This document shows, one piece after another, positions 30,210 to 40,614 of a stretch of 64,000 nucleotides of DNA. The notes under the pieces were generated by a model. That model had not been told where the DNA came from. It searched no databases and was given only the letters and a program-made list of their open reading frames with translations. Made by a program: the position numbers and the translations under genes. Origin of the DNA: Sulfitobacter marinus (lineage in GTDB: Bacteria; Pseudomonadota; Alphaproteobacteria; Rhodobacterales; Rhodobacteraceae); assembly GCF_900116285.1 (NCBI RefSeq), contig NZ_FPAJ01000004.1:310001-374000 (forward strand). The letters run 5' to 3'. The stretch's first letter is position 1; the number at the start of each line of letters is the position of its first letter.

Positions 30210-33200
30210 ATGGCAAACACACCCCGATTCATTCACCTACGCACCCATTCCGAATATTCGTTGTTGGAAGGGGCGTTGCGGCTGAAAAAGCTGCCTGATT
30301 TATGCAAGTCGGCTGACATGCCTGCCATGGCGTTGACCGACACCAACAACATGTTTGCGGCGCTCGAATTTTCTGTGGCGATGTCTGGTGCCGGTATTCA
30401 GCCGATCATCGGCTGTCAGGTTGATCTGGCCTATGTGGCAGCCCAACCGGGCGAGAAAGCGCGCGATCCTGCCCCTGTTGTGCTGCTGGCGCAGTCAGAG
30501 GCCGGGTATGAAAACCTGATGAAGTTGAACTCTTGTCTTTATATCGACAAGGGCGGTGCAGTGCCTGAAGTGACATTAGACGAGCTTGAGCAATATAGTG
30601 CGGGGGCCATCTGCCTGACCGGGGGCGCTGGCGGCCCTGTCGGGCAGTTGCTGCAAGGGGCACAGCGGCCCGCAGCCGAGGCGTTGATGAAACGCTTGCA
30701 TGGGGCGTTCGGCGATAGGCTTTATGTTGAGCTGCAGCGGCATCCCGATGAGAACGGACAGCCCGAGGCAGAGCGGTTGACCGAGCGCGGCTTTGTCGAG
30801 ATGGCCTATGATATGGGTATCCCTTTGGTCGCCACCAATGACGTGTATTTTCCAAAGGCGACGATGTACGAGGCGCATGATGCGCTGATCTGTATTGCGG
30901 ACGGGGCTTATGTCGACCAGCAGCAAGACCGCCGCCGCCTGACGGCCCAGCATTATTTCAAATCACAATCCGAGATGGTGACGCTGTTTGCCGACTTGCC
31001 AGAGGCGATCGAGAACACCGTTGAGATCGCAAAGCGCTGCGCCTTTATGGCCTATCGCCGCGATCCGATTTTGCCCAAATTTGCCGATGACGAAATCGAA
31101 GAACTGAAGCGTCAGGCTCATGATGGTTTGAAGGAACGGCTGAAAGTTATTCCTCATGCGGCCAGCGTTGAGGAATATGAAAAGCGGTTGGACTTTGAGC
31201 TGGGCATTATCGAGGGCATGGGTTTCCCCGGCTACTTCTTGATCGTTGCGGATTTTATCAAATGGGCTAAGGATCAGAATATTCCGGTGGGGCCGGGGCG
31301 CGGGTCGGGTGCGGGGTCACTGGTGGCCTATGCGCTGACCATTACCGACCTTGATCCGCTGCGTTATCAATTGCTGTTTGAACGGTTCTTGAACCCTGAA
31401 CGTGTGTCGATGCCCGACTTTGACATCGACTTTTGCATGGATCGCCGCGAAGAGGTGATCCAGTACGTGCAGCGTAAATACGGGCGCGACAAGGTGGGGC
31501 AGATTATCACCTTTGGTGCCTTGCTGTCCAAGGCGGCTGTGCGGGACATCGGGCGCGTTTTGCAGATGCCTTATGGCCAGGTGGATCGCCTGTCCAAAAT
31601 GATCCCCGTCGAAGGCGTAAAGCCGGTGAGCATCGAAAAAGCCTTGGCGGATGAGCCACGGCTGCGCGATGAGGCACGTAACGAAGAGGTCGTCGCGCGA
31701 TTGCTGGATTACGGTCAGCAGGTCGAAGGGCTGTTGCGCAACGCATCGACCCACGCGGCGGGTGTTGTGATCGGCGATAGGCCGCTTGATGCGCTGGTGC
31801 CGCTGTATCAGGATCCACGATCCGATATGCCAGCGACCCAGTTCAACATGAAATGGGTGGAACAGGCCGGGCTGGTCAAGTTCGACTTTTTGGGCCTGAA
31901 AACCCTGACCGTCATTCAGAACGCTGTGGACCAGATCAAGGCCTCGGGCCGTCATTTGCATATTGCCGCCGACGGGACCGAATTGTTCGAGCCACCAGAG
32001 GGATTGATCGACGATATTGCCACCGTCCCATTGGATGACGAGGCATCATATAAGCTCTATGCCAGCGCCAAGACCGTGGCGGTGTTTCAGGTGGAATCCA
32101 GCGGCATGATGGATGCCCTGAAACGGATGAAGCCGACCTGCATCGAGGACATCGTGGCCCTTGTGGCGCTGTATCGCCCCGGCCCTATGGAGAATATCCC
32201 GACCTATTGCGAGGTTAAAAACGGGATCAAAGAACGCGAATCTGTGCATCCGTCTATTGACCATATCCTTGAAGAAACCCAAGGTATTATTGTTTATCAA
32301 GAACAGGTTATGCAGATCGCGCAGGTCATGGCGGGCTACAGCCTTGGCGGCGCTGACCTGTTGCGCCGTGCGATGGGTAAAAAGATCGCCGAGGAAATGG
32401 CCAAGGAACGCCCTAAATTCGAAAAGGGTGCGATGGCCAATGGCGTGGATAAGAAAAAAGCGTCCGAAGTTTTCGACCTTTTGGAAAAATTCGCCAACTA
32501 CGGTTTCAACAAGTCCCACGCGGCGGCCTATGCTGTAGTCAGCTATCAAACGGCTTGGCTAAAGGCGAACCATCCAGTCGAGTTTATGGCCGGCGTGATG
32601 AACTGCGATATCCACCTGACCGACAAGCTGGCAGTGTATTTCGAAGAAGTCCGCAAGCGGCTGGAATTGCCATGGGTGCCGCCCTGCGTGAACCGCTCTG
32701 ACGCGACCTTCAAGGTGGTCGATGGTGCGTTGGTATATGCGCTTGGCGCATTGAAAAACGTCGGCGTCGAGGCGATGAAGCTGATCACCGAAGGCCGCAA
32801 AGTTGAGGGCGTGGATAAGCCTTTTGCCACGTTGTTTGATTTGGCGCGGCGCGTCGATCTGAAGCGTGTCGGCAAGCGGCCGCTGGAAATGCTGGCCCGC
32901 TCGGGCGCGTTTGACCAGCTTGACAGCAACCGCCGTCGTGTCTGGAACGCGCTGGACGGGCTGGTGAATTACTCCGCCGCAATCCACGAGCAAAAGGCGA
33001 GCAATCAGGTGTCGCTGTTTGGCGAGGCGGGCGATGATTTGCCCGAACCACGTATCCTGCCTTGCGATGATTGGGAGGCCGCAGAGCGCCTGACCGAGGA
33101 ATTTAAAGCAGTGGGTTTCTATCTGTCCGGCCATCCGTTGGACGACTATATGGGCCCGATGAAACGCAAAGCCGGCAGCGGCGGGGTACCATTCCTGACC

Positions 33201-33743
33201 TTGGATGAGTTGACCGAGAAAGTATCGGTCAAAGGCGCGATGAACGCACGGCTCGCCGGGATTGTCGCGGGGCGGCAGGAACGTAAATCCGCCCGTGGTA
33301 ACCGCTTTGCCTTTGCGCAGCTTTCCGACCCCACTGGTGCCTATGAGGTAACGCTGTTTTCGGATACGCTTGAACTGGCGCGCGATCACCTTGAGACGGG
33401 ATCGAAAGTTGTCGTGATGGTCGAGGCGACCATGGAAAGTGACCAGTTGAAATTGCTTGGCAGATCGGTCGCGCCGATTGACTCTGTCGTGGCGGATGCG
33501 GGTAACATGGGTTTGCGTATTTTTGTGGATGAGGCCGTTGCTATTCAGGCTGTGGCCGAGGTTTTGGCAGGCGCGCGAACGGCAGCCAAATCGGCAGGGA
33601 AGGGCCCGATCCAGCTGTGCCTGATGGACCCAAGCCTTCCGGGCGAAGTCGAAGTGGACCTTTGCGCGGAATATCCGGTCACGCCCAAGATCAAGGGCGC
33701 GATCCGGTCGCTTAGCGGCGTTTTGGAGGTCGAGGAGATCTAA
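30210..33743 (+). CDS. dnaE: DNA polymerase III alpha subunit DnaE
   Basis: 1177 residues, the replicative polymerase subunit. The N-terminal PHP domain opens with [16 protein letters not shown]. The palm carries [17 protein letters not shown] with the catalytic Asp pair and [16 protein letters not shown]. The fingers/thumb region has [17 protein letters not shown] and an OB-fold lies near the C-terminus ([19 protein letters not shown]). Length is normal for alphaproteobacterial DnaE1. Divergent from the xdh operon. Confidence 0.96.
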   Translation: MANTPRFIHLRTHSEYSLLEGALRLKKLPDLCKSADMPAMALTDTNNMFAALEFSVAMSGAGIQPIIGCQVDLAYVAAQPGEKARDPAPVVLLAQSEAGYENLMKLNSCLYIDKGGAVPEVTLDELEQYSAGAICLTGGAGGPVGQLLQGAQRPAAEALMKRLHGAFGDRLYVELQRHPDENGQPEAERLTERGFVEMAYDMGIPLVATNDVYFPKATMYEAHDALICIADGAYVDQQQDRRRLTAQHYFKSQSEMVTLFADLPEAIENTVEIAKRCAFMAYRRDPILPKFADDEIEELKRQAHDGLKERLKVIPHAASVEEYEKRLDFELGIIEGMGFPGYFLIVADFIKWAKDQNIPVGPGRGSGAGSLVAYALTITDLDPLRYQLLFERFLNPERVSMPDFDIDFCMDRREEVIQYVQRKYGRDKVGQIITFGALLSKAAVRDIGRVLQMPYGQVDRLSKMIPVEGVKPVSIEKALADEPRLRDEARNEEVVARLLDYGQQVEGLLRNASTHAAGVVIGDRPLDALVPLYQDPRSDMPATQFNMKWVEQAGLVKFDFLGLKTLTVIQNAVDQIKASGRHLHIAADGTELFEPPEGLIDDIATVPLDDEASYKLYASAKTVAVFQVESSGMMDALKRMKPTCIEDIVALVALYRPGPMENIPTYCEVKNGIKERESVHPSIDHILEETQGIIVYQEQVMQIAQVMAGYSLGGADLLRRAMGKKIAEEMAKERPKFEKGAMANGVDKKKASEVFDLLEKFANYGFNKSHAAAYAVVSYQTAWLKANHPVEFMAGVMNCDIHLTDKLAVYFEEVRKRLELPWVPPCVNRSDATFKVVDGALVYALGALKNVGVEAMKLITEGRKVEGVDKPFATLFDLARRVDLKRVGKRPLEMLARSGAFDQLDSNRRRVWNALDGLVNYSAAIHEQKASNQVSLFGEAGDDLPEPRILPCDDWEAAERLTEEFKAVGFYLSGHPLDDYMGPMKRKAGSGGVPFLTLDELTEKVSVKGAMNARLAGIVAGRQERKSARGNRFAFAQLSDPTGAYEVTLFSDTLELARDHLETGSKVVVMVEATMESDQLKLLGRSVAPIDSVVADAGNMGLRIFVDEAVAIQAVAEVLAGARTAAKSAGKGPIQLCLMDPSLPGEVEVDLCAEYPVTPKIKGAIRSLSGVLEVEEI

Positions 33744-33763
33744 CGGGCGGGGTGGCGGGCAGA

Positions 33764-33958
33764 TCAGTAGTGCGGCGGGCGTTCGTTTCCGATCACGACA
33801 CCTTCGTTACCAGCGGCTTCGCGTTCACCTTCGCGTTGCATCAACATGTAAACGCGGCGGGTTAATATTGCGATTTCATTTTCTTGGCGGGCAACCATAT
33901 CCGACAAATCATCAACTGTGCGGATAAGATAGGCCATTTGTTCTTCTAGCTTGTCCAT
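33764..33958 (-). CDS. slyX: SlyX-like small coiled-coil protein
   Basis: 64 residues. A heptad-like helix (MDKLEEQMAYLIRTVDDLSD and following) ends with the RPPHY tail that is diagnostic of SlyX. The function of SlyX is not established. Convergent with dnaE, with 20 bp between the stops. Confidence 0.8.
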   Translation of the reverse strand: MDKLEEQMAYLIRTVDDLSDMVARQENEIAILTRRVYMLMQREGEREAAGNEGVVIGNERPPHY

Positions 33959-34013
33959 GTTCTGATCCTTCTCGTTTGACTAATCCGCAGATAGGTGAGG
34001 TCAGCCCCTTTGA

Positions 34014-34075
34014 CAACCGTCAGGGGGTTGTCTGCCCCCTGACCCCCGAGGATATTTTCTAGCCAGAGAAGGCCC
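34014..34075 (+). repeat. Palindromic Roseobacter-type repeat, copy E
   Basis: The hairpin CAGGGGG-TTGTCTG-CCCCCTG (34021-34041) is followed by ACCCCCGAGGATATTTTCT and AGCCAGAGAA. Located upstream of hisS. Same architecture as copies C and D. Confidence 0.78.
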
Positions 34076-34172
34076 AAGGTCAGTGGAGGCGAAAGCCGTG
34101 TGGTTTGCTTGCTCTTATCGGGGGGGTGGGGTAGACGCGAAGCGCAAAGTTCAGCCCGCAGGATGTGATCCC

Positions 34173-35681
34173 ATGGCCAAGCCAAAGAAGACCCCTCGCC
34201 CCAAGGCAGAAACGCCAAAAGGCTTTCGCGACTATTTCGGTGCCGAAGTCACGCAGCGCGCCGAGATGCTGCGCAAGATTGCCGGGGTCTATCACCGTTA
34301 CGGGTTTGACGCGCTTGAGAGTTCGGGTGTTGAGACGGTTGGGGCCTTGGGTAAGTTTTTGCCCGATGTGGACCGCCCCAACGAAGGGGTTTTTGCGTGG
34401 CAAGAAGATGCGGATGCGGACAAGACCGGTGATTGGCTGGCGTTGCGCTATGATCTGACCGCGCCGCTTGCCCGAGTTTACGCGCAGCACCGCAATGATT
34501 TGCCGACACCCTATCGTCGCTATGCAATGGGCCCTGTCTGGCGCAATGAAAAGCCCGGCCCGGGGCGGTTTCGTCAGTTTTACCAATGTGATGCGGATAC
34601 GGTTGGCGCACCTTCGGTCGCGGCAGATGCCGAGATTTGCGCGATGCTGGCGGATTGTTTGGAAGAGGTCGGGATTGAGCGGGGCGATTACATCGTGCGC
34701 GTGAACAACCGTAAGGTGCTGAACGGCGTGATGGAAGTGGCTGGCGTGCTTGATCCGTCATACCCTGACAAGTTTGCATCCGAGCGCGGGATCGTCTTGC
34801 GCGCGATTGATAAGCTGGATCGCTTGGGCCTTGACGGCGTGCGTGCCTTGCTTGGCGCGGGGCGCAAAGACGATAGCGGTGATTTTACCGATGGTGCCGG
34901 TCTGACAGATACGCAGGCCGATGTGGTTATGGGCTTTATGCAAGCCAAGCGCGAGACCGGTGCGGAAACCGTGGAGCGCTTGCGTGAACTGGTTGAGGGA
35001 TCAGCCGTTGGGCTACAAGGCGTAGACGAGTTGGAGACCATTGCCGATCTGATGGCAGCGGGTGGCTATGGCCCGGATCGGGTCGAGATTGACCCGTCAG
35101 TTGTGCGTGGTCTTGGGTATTACACCGGACCTGTGTTCGAGGCCGAGCTGACGTTCGAGATCAAAGACGACAAAGGCCGGGTGCGCAACTTTGGCTCTGT
35201 TGCGGGGGGCGGGCGCTATGATGATCTGGTCAAGCGCTTTACCGGCCAAGAAGTTCCCGCGACCGGCGTGTCGATTGGCGTGGATCGCCTGTTGGCCGCG
35301 CTGCATGCGAAGGGGCGCTTGACCAGTGATGCCGTTGGTCCCGTCGTTGTGACCGTGATGGATAAGGCGCGCATGGCGGACTATCAGGCGATGGTGGCCG
35401 AACTGCGTCAGGCGGGTATCCGCGCCGAGGTATATCTGGGCAACCCCAAGAACTTTGGTAATCAGCTGAAATACGCGGATCGCCGGGACAGCCCCGTTGC
35501 CGTGATCGCGGGCGGGGATGAATTCGACAGCGGTATGATACAGATTAAAGACCTGATCCTCGGGGCCAAAATCGCCGAGAATGCGACGCTTGAGGAATGG
35601 AAAGACCAGCCCAGCCAATATGAAGTACCACGCGCCGATCTGGTCGCGAAAGTGCGTAAAATACTGGAGCTGAACCGCTGA
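34173..35681 (+). CDS. hisS: Histidyl-tRNA synthetase HisS
   Basis: 502 residues, class II aminoacyl-tRNA synthetase charging tRNA-His. Motif 2 is seen in [20 protein letters not shown], the histidine-specific loop in [12 protein letters not shown] and motif 3 in [11 protein letters not shown]. The anticodon-binding domain is C-terminal. The start at 34173 gives [11 protein letters not shown] before the conserved PKGFRDYFG; an upstream ATG at 34083 would read through the flank of repeat copy E. The stop overlaps hisZ (TGATG), linking it to the histidine-biosynthesis pair. Confidence 0.95.
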   Translation: MAKPKKTPRPKAETPKGFRDYFGAEVTQRAEMLRKIAGVYHRYGFDALESSGVETVGALGKFLPDVDRPNEGVFAWQEDADADKTGDWLALRYDLTAPLARVYAQHRNDLPTPYRRYAMGPVWRNEKPGPGRFRQFYQCDADTVGAPSVAADAEICAMLADCLEEVGIERGDYIVRVNNRKVLNGVMEVAGVLDPSYPDKFASERGIVLRAIDKLDRLGLDGVRALLGAGRKDDSGDFTDGAGLTDTQADVVMGFMQAKRETGAETVERLRELVEGSAVGLQGVDELETIADLMAAGGYGPDRVEIDPSVVRGLGYYTGPVFEAELTFEIKDDKGRVRNFGSVAGGGRYDDLVKRFTGQEVPATGVSIGVDRLLAALHAKGRLTSDAVGPVVVTVMDKARMADYQAMVAELRQAGIRAEVYLGNPKNFGNQLKYADRRDSPVAVIAGGDEFDSGMIQIKDLILGAKIAENATLEEWKDQPSQYEVPRADLVAKVRKILELNR

Positions 35682-36760
35682 TGCCAACCCGTTCAGAGAC
35701 GCTTGCCAAGGCGGCGCAACTGCGCGCGATGTTCGAGGCGCAGGGCGCGATGGTGGTGGAGCCGCCGATCTTGCAACCTGCTGAAACACTACTGGATTTA
35801 TACGGCGAAGACATCCGGGCGCGTGCCTATGTGACATCGGACGCGCTGCGCGGCGAGCAAATGCTGCGGCCTGATTATACGGTGCCCGTGGTGCAAATGC
35901 ATATGGCCCATGGCGCAGACCCGGCGCGCTATACCTATGCGGGCGAAGTTTTCCGCCGTCAGGAACATGATCCTGCACGTGCAAATGAGTTTATCCAAGT
36001 CGGATACGAAGTGTTTGATCGGGCAGATCCGGCAGCGGCTGATGCCGAAGTGTTTGCGCTGATATCAGAAGCGTTGCGCGGGCTGCCGGTTCAGTCTGTC
36101 ACCGGCGACATCGGTATCTTGATGGCAGCCGTCAAAGGGCTGGACACAACTGAGCGCCGCAAGGCCGCGTTGATGCGACACATCTGGCGGCCCAGACGGT
36201 TTCGCAGCTTGCTGGAGCGGTTCGCAGGCCAGACGCCGGTGCCGGTCTCTCGGGCTGCGTTGCTCGCTGGAGCAGTAGAAAGCGATGCCCCGATGATAGG
36301 TTTGCGCAGCACGAAAGAGATCGAAGCGCGGATTGATGCGCTGCGCGAAGATGCCCAAGCGCCTGTTTTGTCGGCAGAGCAAGTAGCGTTGATTGCGGCG
36401 CTGTTGGACGTGCGCGAAGTAATGCCCCATGCGCTAAGCCGGTTACAAGACATAGCGGTTGATTTGCCCGCGATTGCAGGTGCCGTGGATCTGGCCGCAG
36501 CGCGTGCGGATGCATTGGCTGCGCGTGGTATAGATACGGATCAACTGGCGTTTGAGGCGAGTTATGGCCGCGCATCGATGGAGTATTATGACGGGTTTGT
36601 TTTTGGTTTTCGCGTGGAAGAACGGCCAGACTTGCCTGCCATTGCCAGCGGTGGCCGCTATGATGCGCTGACAAAACGGCTGGGTCAGGGGGATGAAATT
36701 CCTGCTGTCGGCGGGGTGATGCGCCCGGGCCTGATGCTGGAACTGGAGGCTGCGCAATGA
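35681..36760 (+). CDS. hisZ: ATP phosphoribosyltransferase regulatory subunit HisZ
   Basis: 359 residues, HisRS-like paralogue without the anticodon domain. Class II core motifs are recognisable (LRPDYTVPVVQMH, YAGEVFRRQEHDPARANEF and ASGGRYDAL). HisZ binds the short form of HisG to make the active hetero-octamer and confers histidine feedback control. It overlaps hisS by 1 nt and hisG by 4 nt. Confidence 0.95.
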   Translation: MPTRSETLAKAAQLRAMFEAQGAMVVEPPILQPAETLLDLYGEDIRARAYVTSDALRGEQMLRPDYTVPVVQMHMAHGADPARYTYAGEVFRRQEHDPARANEFIQVGYEVFDRADPAAADAEVFALISEALRGLPVQSVTGDIGILMAAVKGLDTTERRKAALMRHIWRPRRFRSLLERFAGQTPVPVSRAALLAGAVESDAPMIGLRSTKEIEARIDALREDAQAPVLSAEQVALIAALLDVREVMPHALSRLQDIAVDLPAIAGAVDLAAARADALAARGIDTDQLAFEASYGRASMEYYDGFVFGFRVEERPDLPAIASGGRYDALTKRLGQGDEIPAVGGVMRPGLMLELEAAQ

Positions 36761-37446
36761 CGATCAAACTTGGTGTGCCCTCCAAAGGCCGGTTGATGGA
36801 GAAAACGTTTGAATGGTTCGCGGCGCGCGGTATCACCTTGCAGCGCACGGGCTCGGATCGTGAATACGCAGCAGCGGTTGGCGGCATTGACGGCGTGTCG
36901 CTTATGCTGCTGTCGGCCGGAGAAATCCCGCGCGAACTGGCAGCAGGGCGCATACATCTTGGGGTCACTGGGACTGATTTGATTGAGGAAAAGCTGGCGT
37001 TGTGGGATCAGTTGGTGGCACCGGTAGAGGAACTGGCTTTTGGCCACGCCGATTTAATTATCGCTGTGCCTGCCGCTTGGCGCGACGTGGATACGTTGGA
37101 TGATCTTGATGCCGCAGCCGCAGCCTTTCGCGCGCAACACGGGTTCCGCCTGCGGATCGCCACAAAATACCACCGCCTCGTGCGCGAGTTCCTGCGCGGT
37201 GCGGGGGTCGCGGATTATGCGCTGGTCGACAGCCAGGGTGCGACCGAAGGCACCGTGAAAAACGAAACCGCAGAAGCGATCGCCGACATCACATCAAGCG
37301 GCGAAACCTTGCGGGCGAACCATCTAAAAATTCTGTCCGACGGTTTGATCTTGAAATCGCAAGCGACGCTTTGGCGCAGCCGCACGGCTGATATGGATGA
37401 TGAAGAACGTCTTACCCTCGCGGCATTGCTCCAAAAGCTGGCGTAG
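36757..37446 (+). CDS. hisG: ATP phosphoribosyltransferase catalytic subunit HisG (short form)
   Basis: 229 residues, matching the short HisG class that needs HisZ. First step of histidine synthesis: ATP plus PRPP to phosphoribosyl-ATP. KLGVPSKGRLMEKT opens the protein. VDSQGATEGTVKNETAEAI carries the PRPP-binding segment. No C-terminal regulatory domain is present, consistent with regulation through HisZ encoded just upstream (4-nt overlap). Confidence 0.95.
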   Translation: MTIKLGVPSKGRLMEKTFEWFAARGITLQRTGSDREYAAAVGGIDGVSLMLLSAGEIPRELAAGRIHLGVTGTDLIEEKLALWDQLVAPVEELAFGHADLIIAVPAAWRDVDTLDDLDAAAAAFRAQHGFRLRIATKYHRLVREFLRGAGVADYALVDSQGATEGTVKNETAEAIADITSSGETLRANHLKILSDGLILKSQATLWRSRTADMDDEERLTLAALLQKLA

Positions 37447-37522
37447 TCCAAAGGCCGTGCTAGTGCGCGATTACTTTGTTTATTTGCCTCCGGCGGGAGT
37501 TTTGCGGGCAAAATGAAACGCT
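37447..37522 (+). repeat. Post-gene palindromic repeat, copy B
   Basis: Begins directly after the hisG stop with TCCAAAGGCCGTGCTAGTGC and reaches TGCCTCCGGCGGGAGTTTTG then GGGCAAAATGAA. The order and spacing parallel copy A after the GlcD-like gene, but without the inner CCCCTGC hairpin. Confidence 0.7.
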
Positions 37523-37593
37523 AGGTCTGCAGCTAGTTCATTTTGCAAAATAAACTCAAATTCTAACCTTGCCGCATATGGTGTGTTTGAAGT

Positions 37594-38025
37594 TTAGAGC
37601 ACACCGATTTCTGCCAAGGCGCGGTTGAGATCGGTAGGAAGCGGCTCTTCCTCTTCGCGGTTTTTTGGCAGATCAGCTGGCGCATCGTCGGGGCTAAGGT
37701 AGCGCCAGCCTTGGAAGGGGCGTTTGACGCTGCTTTGGACGCGGATAAGCGTCGGATCCATAACGATCGCGCATCGTCGAATGCCGTCTTGCCCGATGTG
37801 CTCGTCCAGCCGGATAATCTTTTGCCGGCATTGGATAACACCTTTGATGACCCAGAAAACAGAGCCGCCATTGGTTAATTCCGCTTCGCGTTTCGGCCAC
37901 ATGCGGGTGACATGACGGGGCAGACCATCGGCGGCTTGCGCCCGCTTTGTTTTTTGCCACAGGGCAAGATCATCGGTATTTTCTGTACCTACCGACAATT
38001 TCAAGATGTTTACGTACTTATCCAC
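37594..38025 (-). CDS. DUF1489 family protein
   Basis: 143 residues. The opening VDKYVNILKLSVGTENTDDL and the segments HVTRMWPKREAEL and RVQSSVKRPFQGWRYL match alphaproteobacterial DUF1489 proteins of unknown function. The GTG at 38025 is chosen because GGAG lies 7 nt upstream and the protein then starts as relatives do; the ATG at 38049 adds eight Arg-rich residues. Divergent from nrdJ. Confidence 0.85.
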   Translation of the reverse strand: MDKYVNILKLSVGTENTDDLALWQKTKRAQAADGLPRHVTRMWPKREAELTNGGSVFWVIKGVIQCRQKIIRLDEHIGQDGIRRCAIVMDPTLIRVQSSVKRPFQGWRYLSPDDAPADLPKNREEEEPLPTDLNRALAEIGVL

Positions 38026-38144
38026 AGAATCTCTCCGCCTTGCGTACATAATGTAGCTGGCCCGTCCCAAGCTTCAAGCTGTTGTGCTTTTGGGCCGGTT
38101 TGAGGTAAGGTAAAGCCCATCCCGAAAACGCCAAGGAACCGAGC

Positions 38145-40427
38145 ATGTCACGATTCGCCACCCCTATCGCCGAACAAATCTGGGATATGAAATACCGGTT
38201 CAAAGACGCCGATGGTACGCTAAAAGATATGACTGTCGAAGACACGTGGCGGCGGATTGCCCGGGATTTGGCGCAAGTCGAAAAGCAACCCGAGACGTGG
38301 GAAGATACGTTTTTTGAAGCTTTGGAGGATTTCAAGTTCCTTCCTGCTGGGCGCATCACAGCGGGTGCCGGGACTGCGCGGCGTGTGACGCTTTTCAACT
38401 GTTTTGTCATGGGGACCGTGCCCGACAGCATGGGCGGCATTTTCGACATGCTCAAAGAGGCCGCGTTGACCATGCAGCAGGGCGGCGGGATCGGGTATGA
38501 TTTCTCAACCATCCGTCCTGCAGGGGCGGATGTTCTGGGGGTGTCTGCCGACGCGTCGGGGCCGCTGTCCTTTATGGATGTGTGGGACGCAATGTGCCGC
38601 ACCATCATGTCAGCCGGGTCGCGCCGCGGTGCAATGATGGCAACCATGCGCTGTGACCACCCTGATGTTGAGAAATTTATCGCGGCCAAGTCGGACCCTG
38701 CGCGGTTGCGCATGTTCAACATGTCGGTACTGATTACCGACCCGTTCATGGATGCGGTCAAGGCGGACGCGCCGTGGGATTTGGTGTTCGATGGCAAGGT
38801 GTATCGGACCGTGCAGGCCCGTGATCTTTGGAACCGGATCATGAAGGCCACCTATGAATTCGCAGAGCCCGGCGTGATATTTATTGACCGGATCAATAGC
38901 GCCAACAACCTGAGTTATTGCGAGACCATCGCCGCGACCAACCCTTGCGGAGAGCAGCCTTTGCCGCCTTATGGGGCCTGTCTGCTGGGGTCGATCAACA
39001 TGGCGCGCATGGTTGCGGATCCGTTCAATGACGCGGCGCATCTAGATGTTGATGCCTTGGACAAGCTGGTCGCCACGGCTGTGCGCATGATGGACAATGT
39101 GGTGGACGTGTCAAAATTCCCACTGGACGCTCAAGAGGCTGAGGCCAAAGCCAAACGGCGCATCGGCCTTGGTGTTACTGGGCTGGCGGATGCGTTGTTA
39201 ATGGTTGGATTGCGCTATGGCTCGGACGAGGCCGCAGCCCAGACCGAGGCATGGTTGAAGGCGATTGCGCGAGCCGCCTATCTGGCGTCTGTCGATCTGG
39301 CCAAGGAAAAGGGAGCGTTTCCATTGTTCGACGCGGATGCCTATTTGGCGTCGGGTACCATGCAGCAAATGGATGAGGACGTGCGCGGTGCCATCAAGGA
39401 AAACGGCATTCGCAACGCATTGCTGACCTCAATTGCGCCCACAGGTACGATTAGTCTGTATGCGGGCAATGTTAGTTCCGGGATCGAGCCGGTGTTCGCC
39501 TATGCCTACACCCGTAAAGTGCTGCAAAAAGACGGCAGTCGCACCGAAGAAGAAGTTGTCGATTACGCCGTTCAGATGTGGCGTGATCTGAAGGGTGATG
39601 CCGAGCTGCCCGATTACTTTGTGAACGCGCAAACGCTTGCGCCGCTGGACCATGTCAAAATGCAGGCTGCCGCGCAAAAATGGGTCGACAGCAGTATTTC
39701 CAAGACAATCAACTGCCCCGAAGACATCAGCTTTGACGCGTTCAAAGACGTTTATATGGCCGCCTGGGATCAAGGCTGCAAAGGCTGCACGACCTATCGC
39801 CCCAATGATGTCACAGGGTCGGTTCTTTCCGTTTCTGAAAGTACCGACAGCGCGCCCGGCGAAACCGCGGCCCAAGCCACGCCCCAGAACGGTGGCGAGG
39901 TTGTGTACATGTCTGAACCGCTGGATCGCCCAGAGGAATTGGAGGGCGCAACCTATAAAATCAAATGGCCCGACAGCGAGCACGCGCTTTACATCACGAT
40001 CAATGATGTTGTCATCGGAGGCCATCGGCGCCCGTTTGAGGTGTTTATAAACTCCAAGAATATGGAGCATTTCGCCTGGACCGTCGCCCTGACACGCATG
40101 ATTTCGGCAGTGTTCCGTCGTGGTGGGGATGTGTCTTTTGTCGTAGAAGAGCTGAAAGCGGTGTTCGACCCGCGCGGTGGTGCATGGATGGGGGGCAAAT
40201 ACATCCCGTCAATGCTGGCCGCGATTGGTGGGGTGATTGAACAACACCTGATCGCCACCGGTTTCATTGCTGGCGAGGGGCAGGGGCTGAAATCTGACCC
40301 AAGTGCCCAAGTCGTGGGTCTAAATCCACCTCGGGGCAAAGCATGCAGCAGCTGCGGTCAGTACGACCTGCGCATGGTAGAAGGCTGCATGACTTGCGGC
40401 AGCTGCGGCTATAGTAAATGTTCCTGA
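38145..40427 (+). CDS. nrdJ: Adenosylcobalamin-dependent (class II) ribonucleotide reductase NrdJ
   Basis: 760 residues. Converts ribonucleotides to deoxyribonucleotides with a B12-derived radical. It shows the finger-loop triad in TNPCGEQPLPP (Asn, Cys, Glu), an active-site Cys in TLFNCFVM, and the C-terminal Cys-rich tail with CSSCGQ...CMTCGSCGYSKC for re-reduction or zinc binding. ALTMQQGGGIGYDFS and SIAPTGTISLYAG are typical of the B12 class. No NrdB partner is needed or present. Implies a cobalamin requirement for DNA precursor synthesis, unless other classes exist elsewhere. Confidence 0.95.
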   Translation: MSRFATPIAEQIWDMKYRFKDADGTLKDMTVEDTWRRIARDLAQVEKQPETWEDTFFEALEDFKFLPAGRITAGAGTARRVTLFNCFVMGTVPDSMGGIFDMLKEAALTMQQGGGIGYDFSTIRPAGADVLGVSADASGPLSFMDVWDAMCRTIMSAGSRRGAMMATMRCDHPDVEKFIAAKSDPARLRMFNMSVLITDPFMDAVKADAPWDLVFDGKVYRTVQARDLWNRIMKATYEFAEPGVIFIDRINSANNLSYCETIAATNPCGEQPLPPYGACLLGSINMARMVADPFNDAAHLDVDALDKLVATAVRMMDNVVDVSKFPLDAQEAEAKAKRRIGLGVTGLADALLMVGLRYGSDEAAAQTEAWLKAIARAAYLASVDLAKEKGAFPLFDADAYLASGTMQQMDEDVRGAIKENGIRNALLTSIAPTGTISLYAGNVSSGIEPVFAYAYTRKVLQKDGSRTEEEVVDYAVQMWRDLKGDAELPDYFVNAQTLAPLDHVKMQAAAQKWVDSSISKTINCPEDISFDAFKDVYMAAWDQGCKGCTTYRPNDVTGSVLSVSESTDSAPGETAAQATPQNGGEVVYMSEPLDRPEELEGATYKIKWPDSEHALYITINDVVIGGHRRPFEVFINSKNMEHFAWTVALTRMISAVFRRGGDVSFVVEELKAVFDPRGGAWMGGKYIPSMLAAIGGVIEQHLIATGFIAGEGQGLKSDPSAQVVGLNPPRGKACSSCGQYDLRMVEGCMTCGSCGYSKCS

Positions 40428-40430
40428 TGA

Positions 40431-40449
40431 AGAACTAAGTTCTTTTTTG
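40431..40449 (+). terminator. Short candidate terminator after nrdJ
   Basis: AGAAC-TAA-GTTCT, a 5-bp stem, is followed by a T-rich run just past the nrdJ stop. The stem is short, so termination is likely partial. Confidence 0.45.
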
Positions 40450-40614
40450 TTGTTCTGACCATCAATTAGTGGCCACCGACCGGGTTAGAATGGCCATTTT
40501 GCAAGCATAAGAAGTCTATCAGGCGTTGTCCGTCGTCAGTAGTAAGGCTACGGCCCCCGAACCCGTTCTCGTTGGTATGTGCAGCGCCTTAACCAAGGCA
40601 CTGCACCGTGTTTT

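Noticed and set aside
29989-30222. 78-codon N-terminal extension of XdhA
   Set aside because: Pro/Arg-rich with no homology to the family; the ATG at 29988 gives the canonical start.
12696-37522. CRISPR array suggested by repeated GC-rich palindromes
   Set aside because: The copies are dispersed over 25 kb, not tandem, have no regular spacers, and no cas gene is present.
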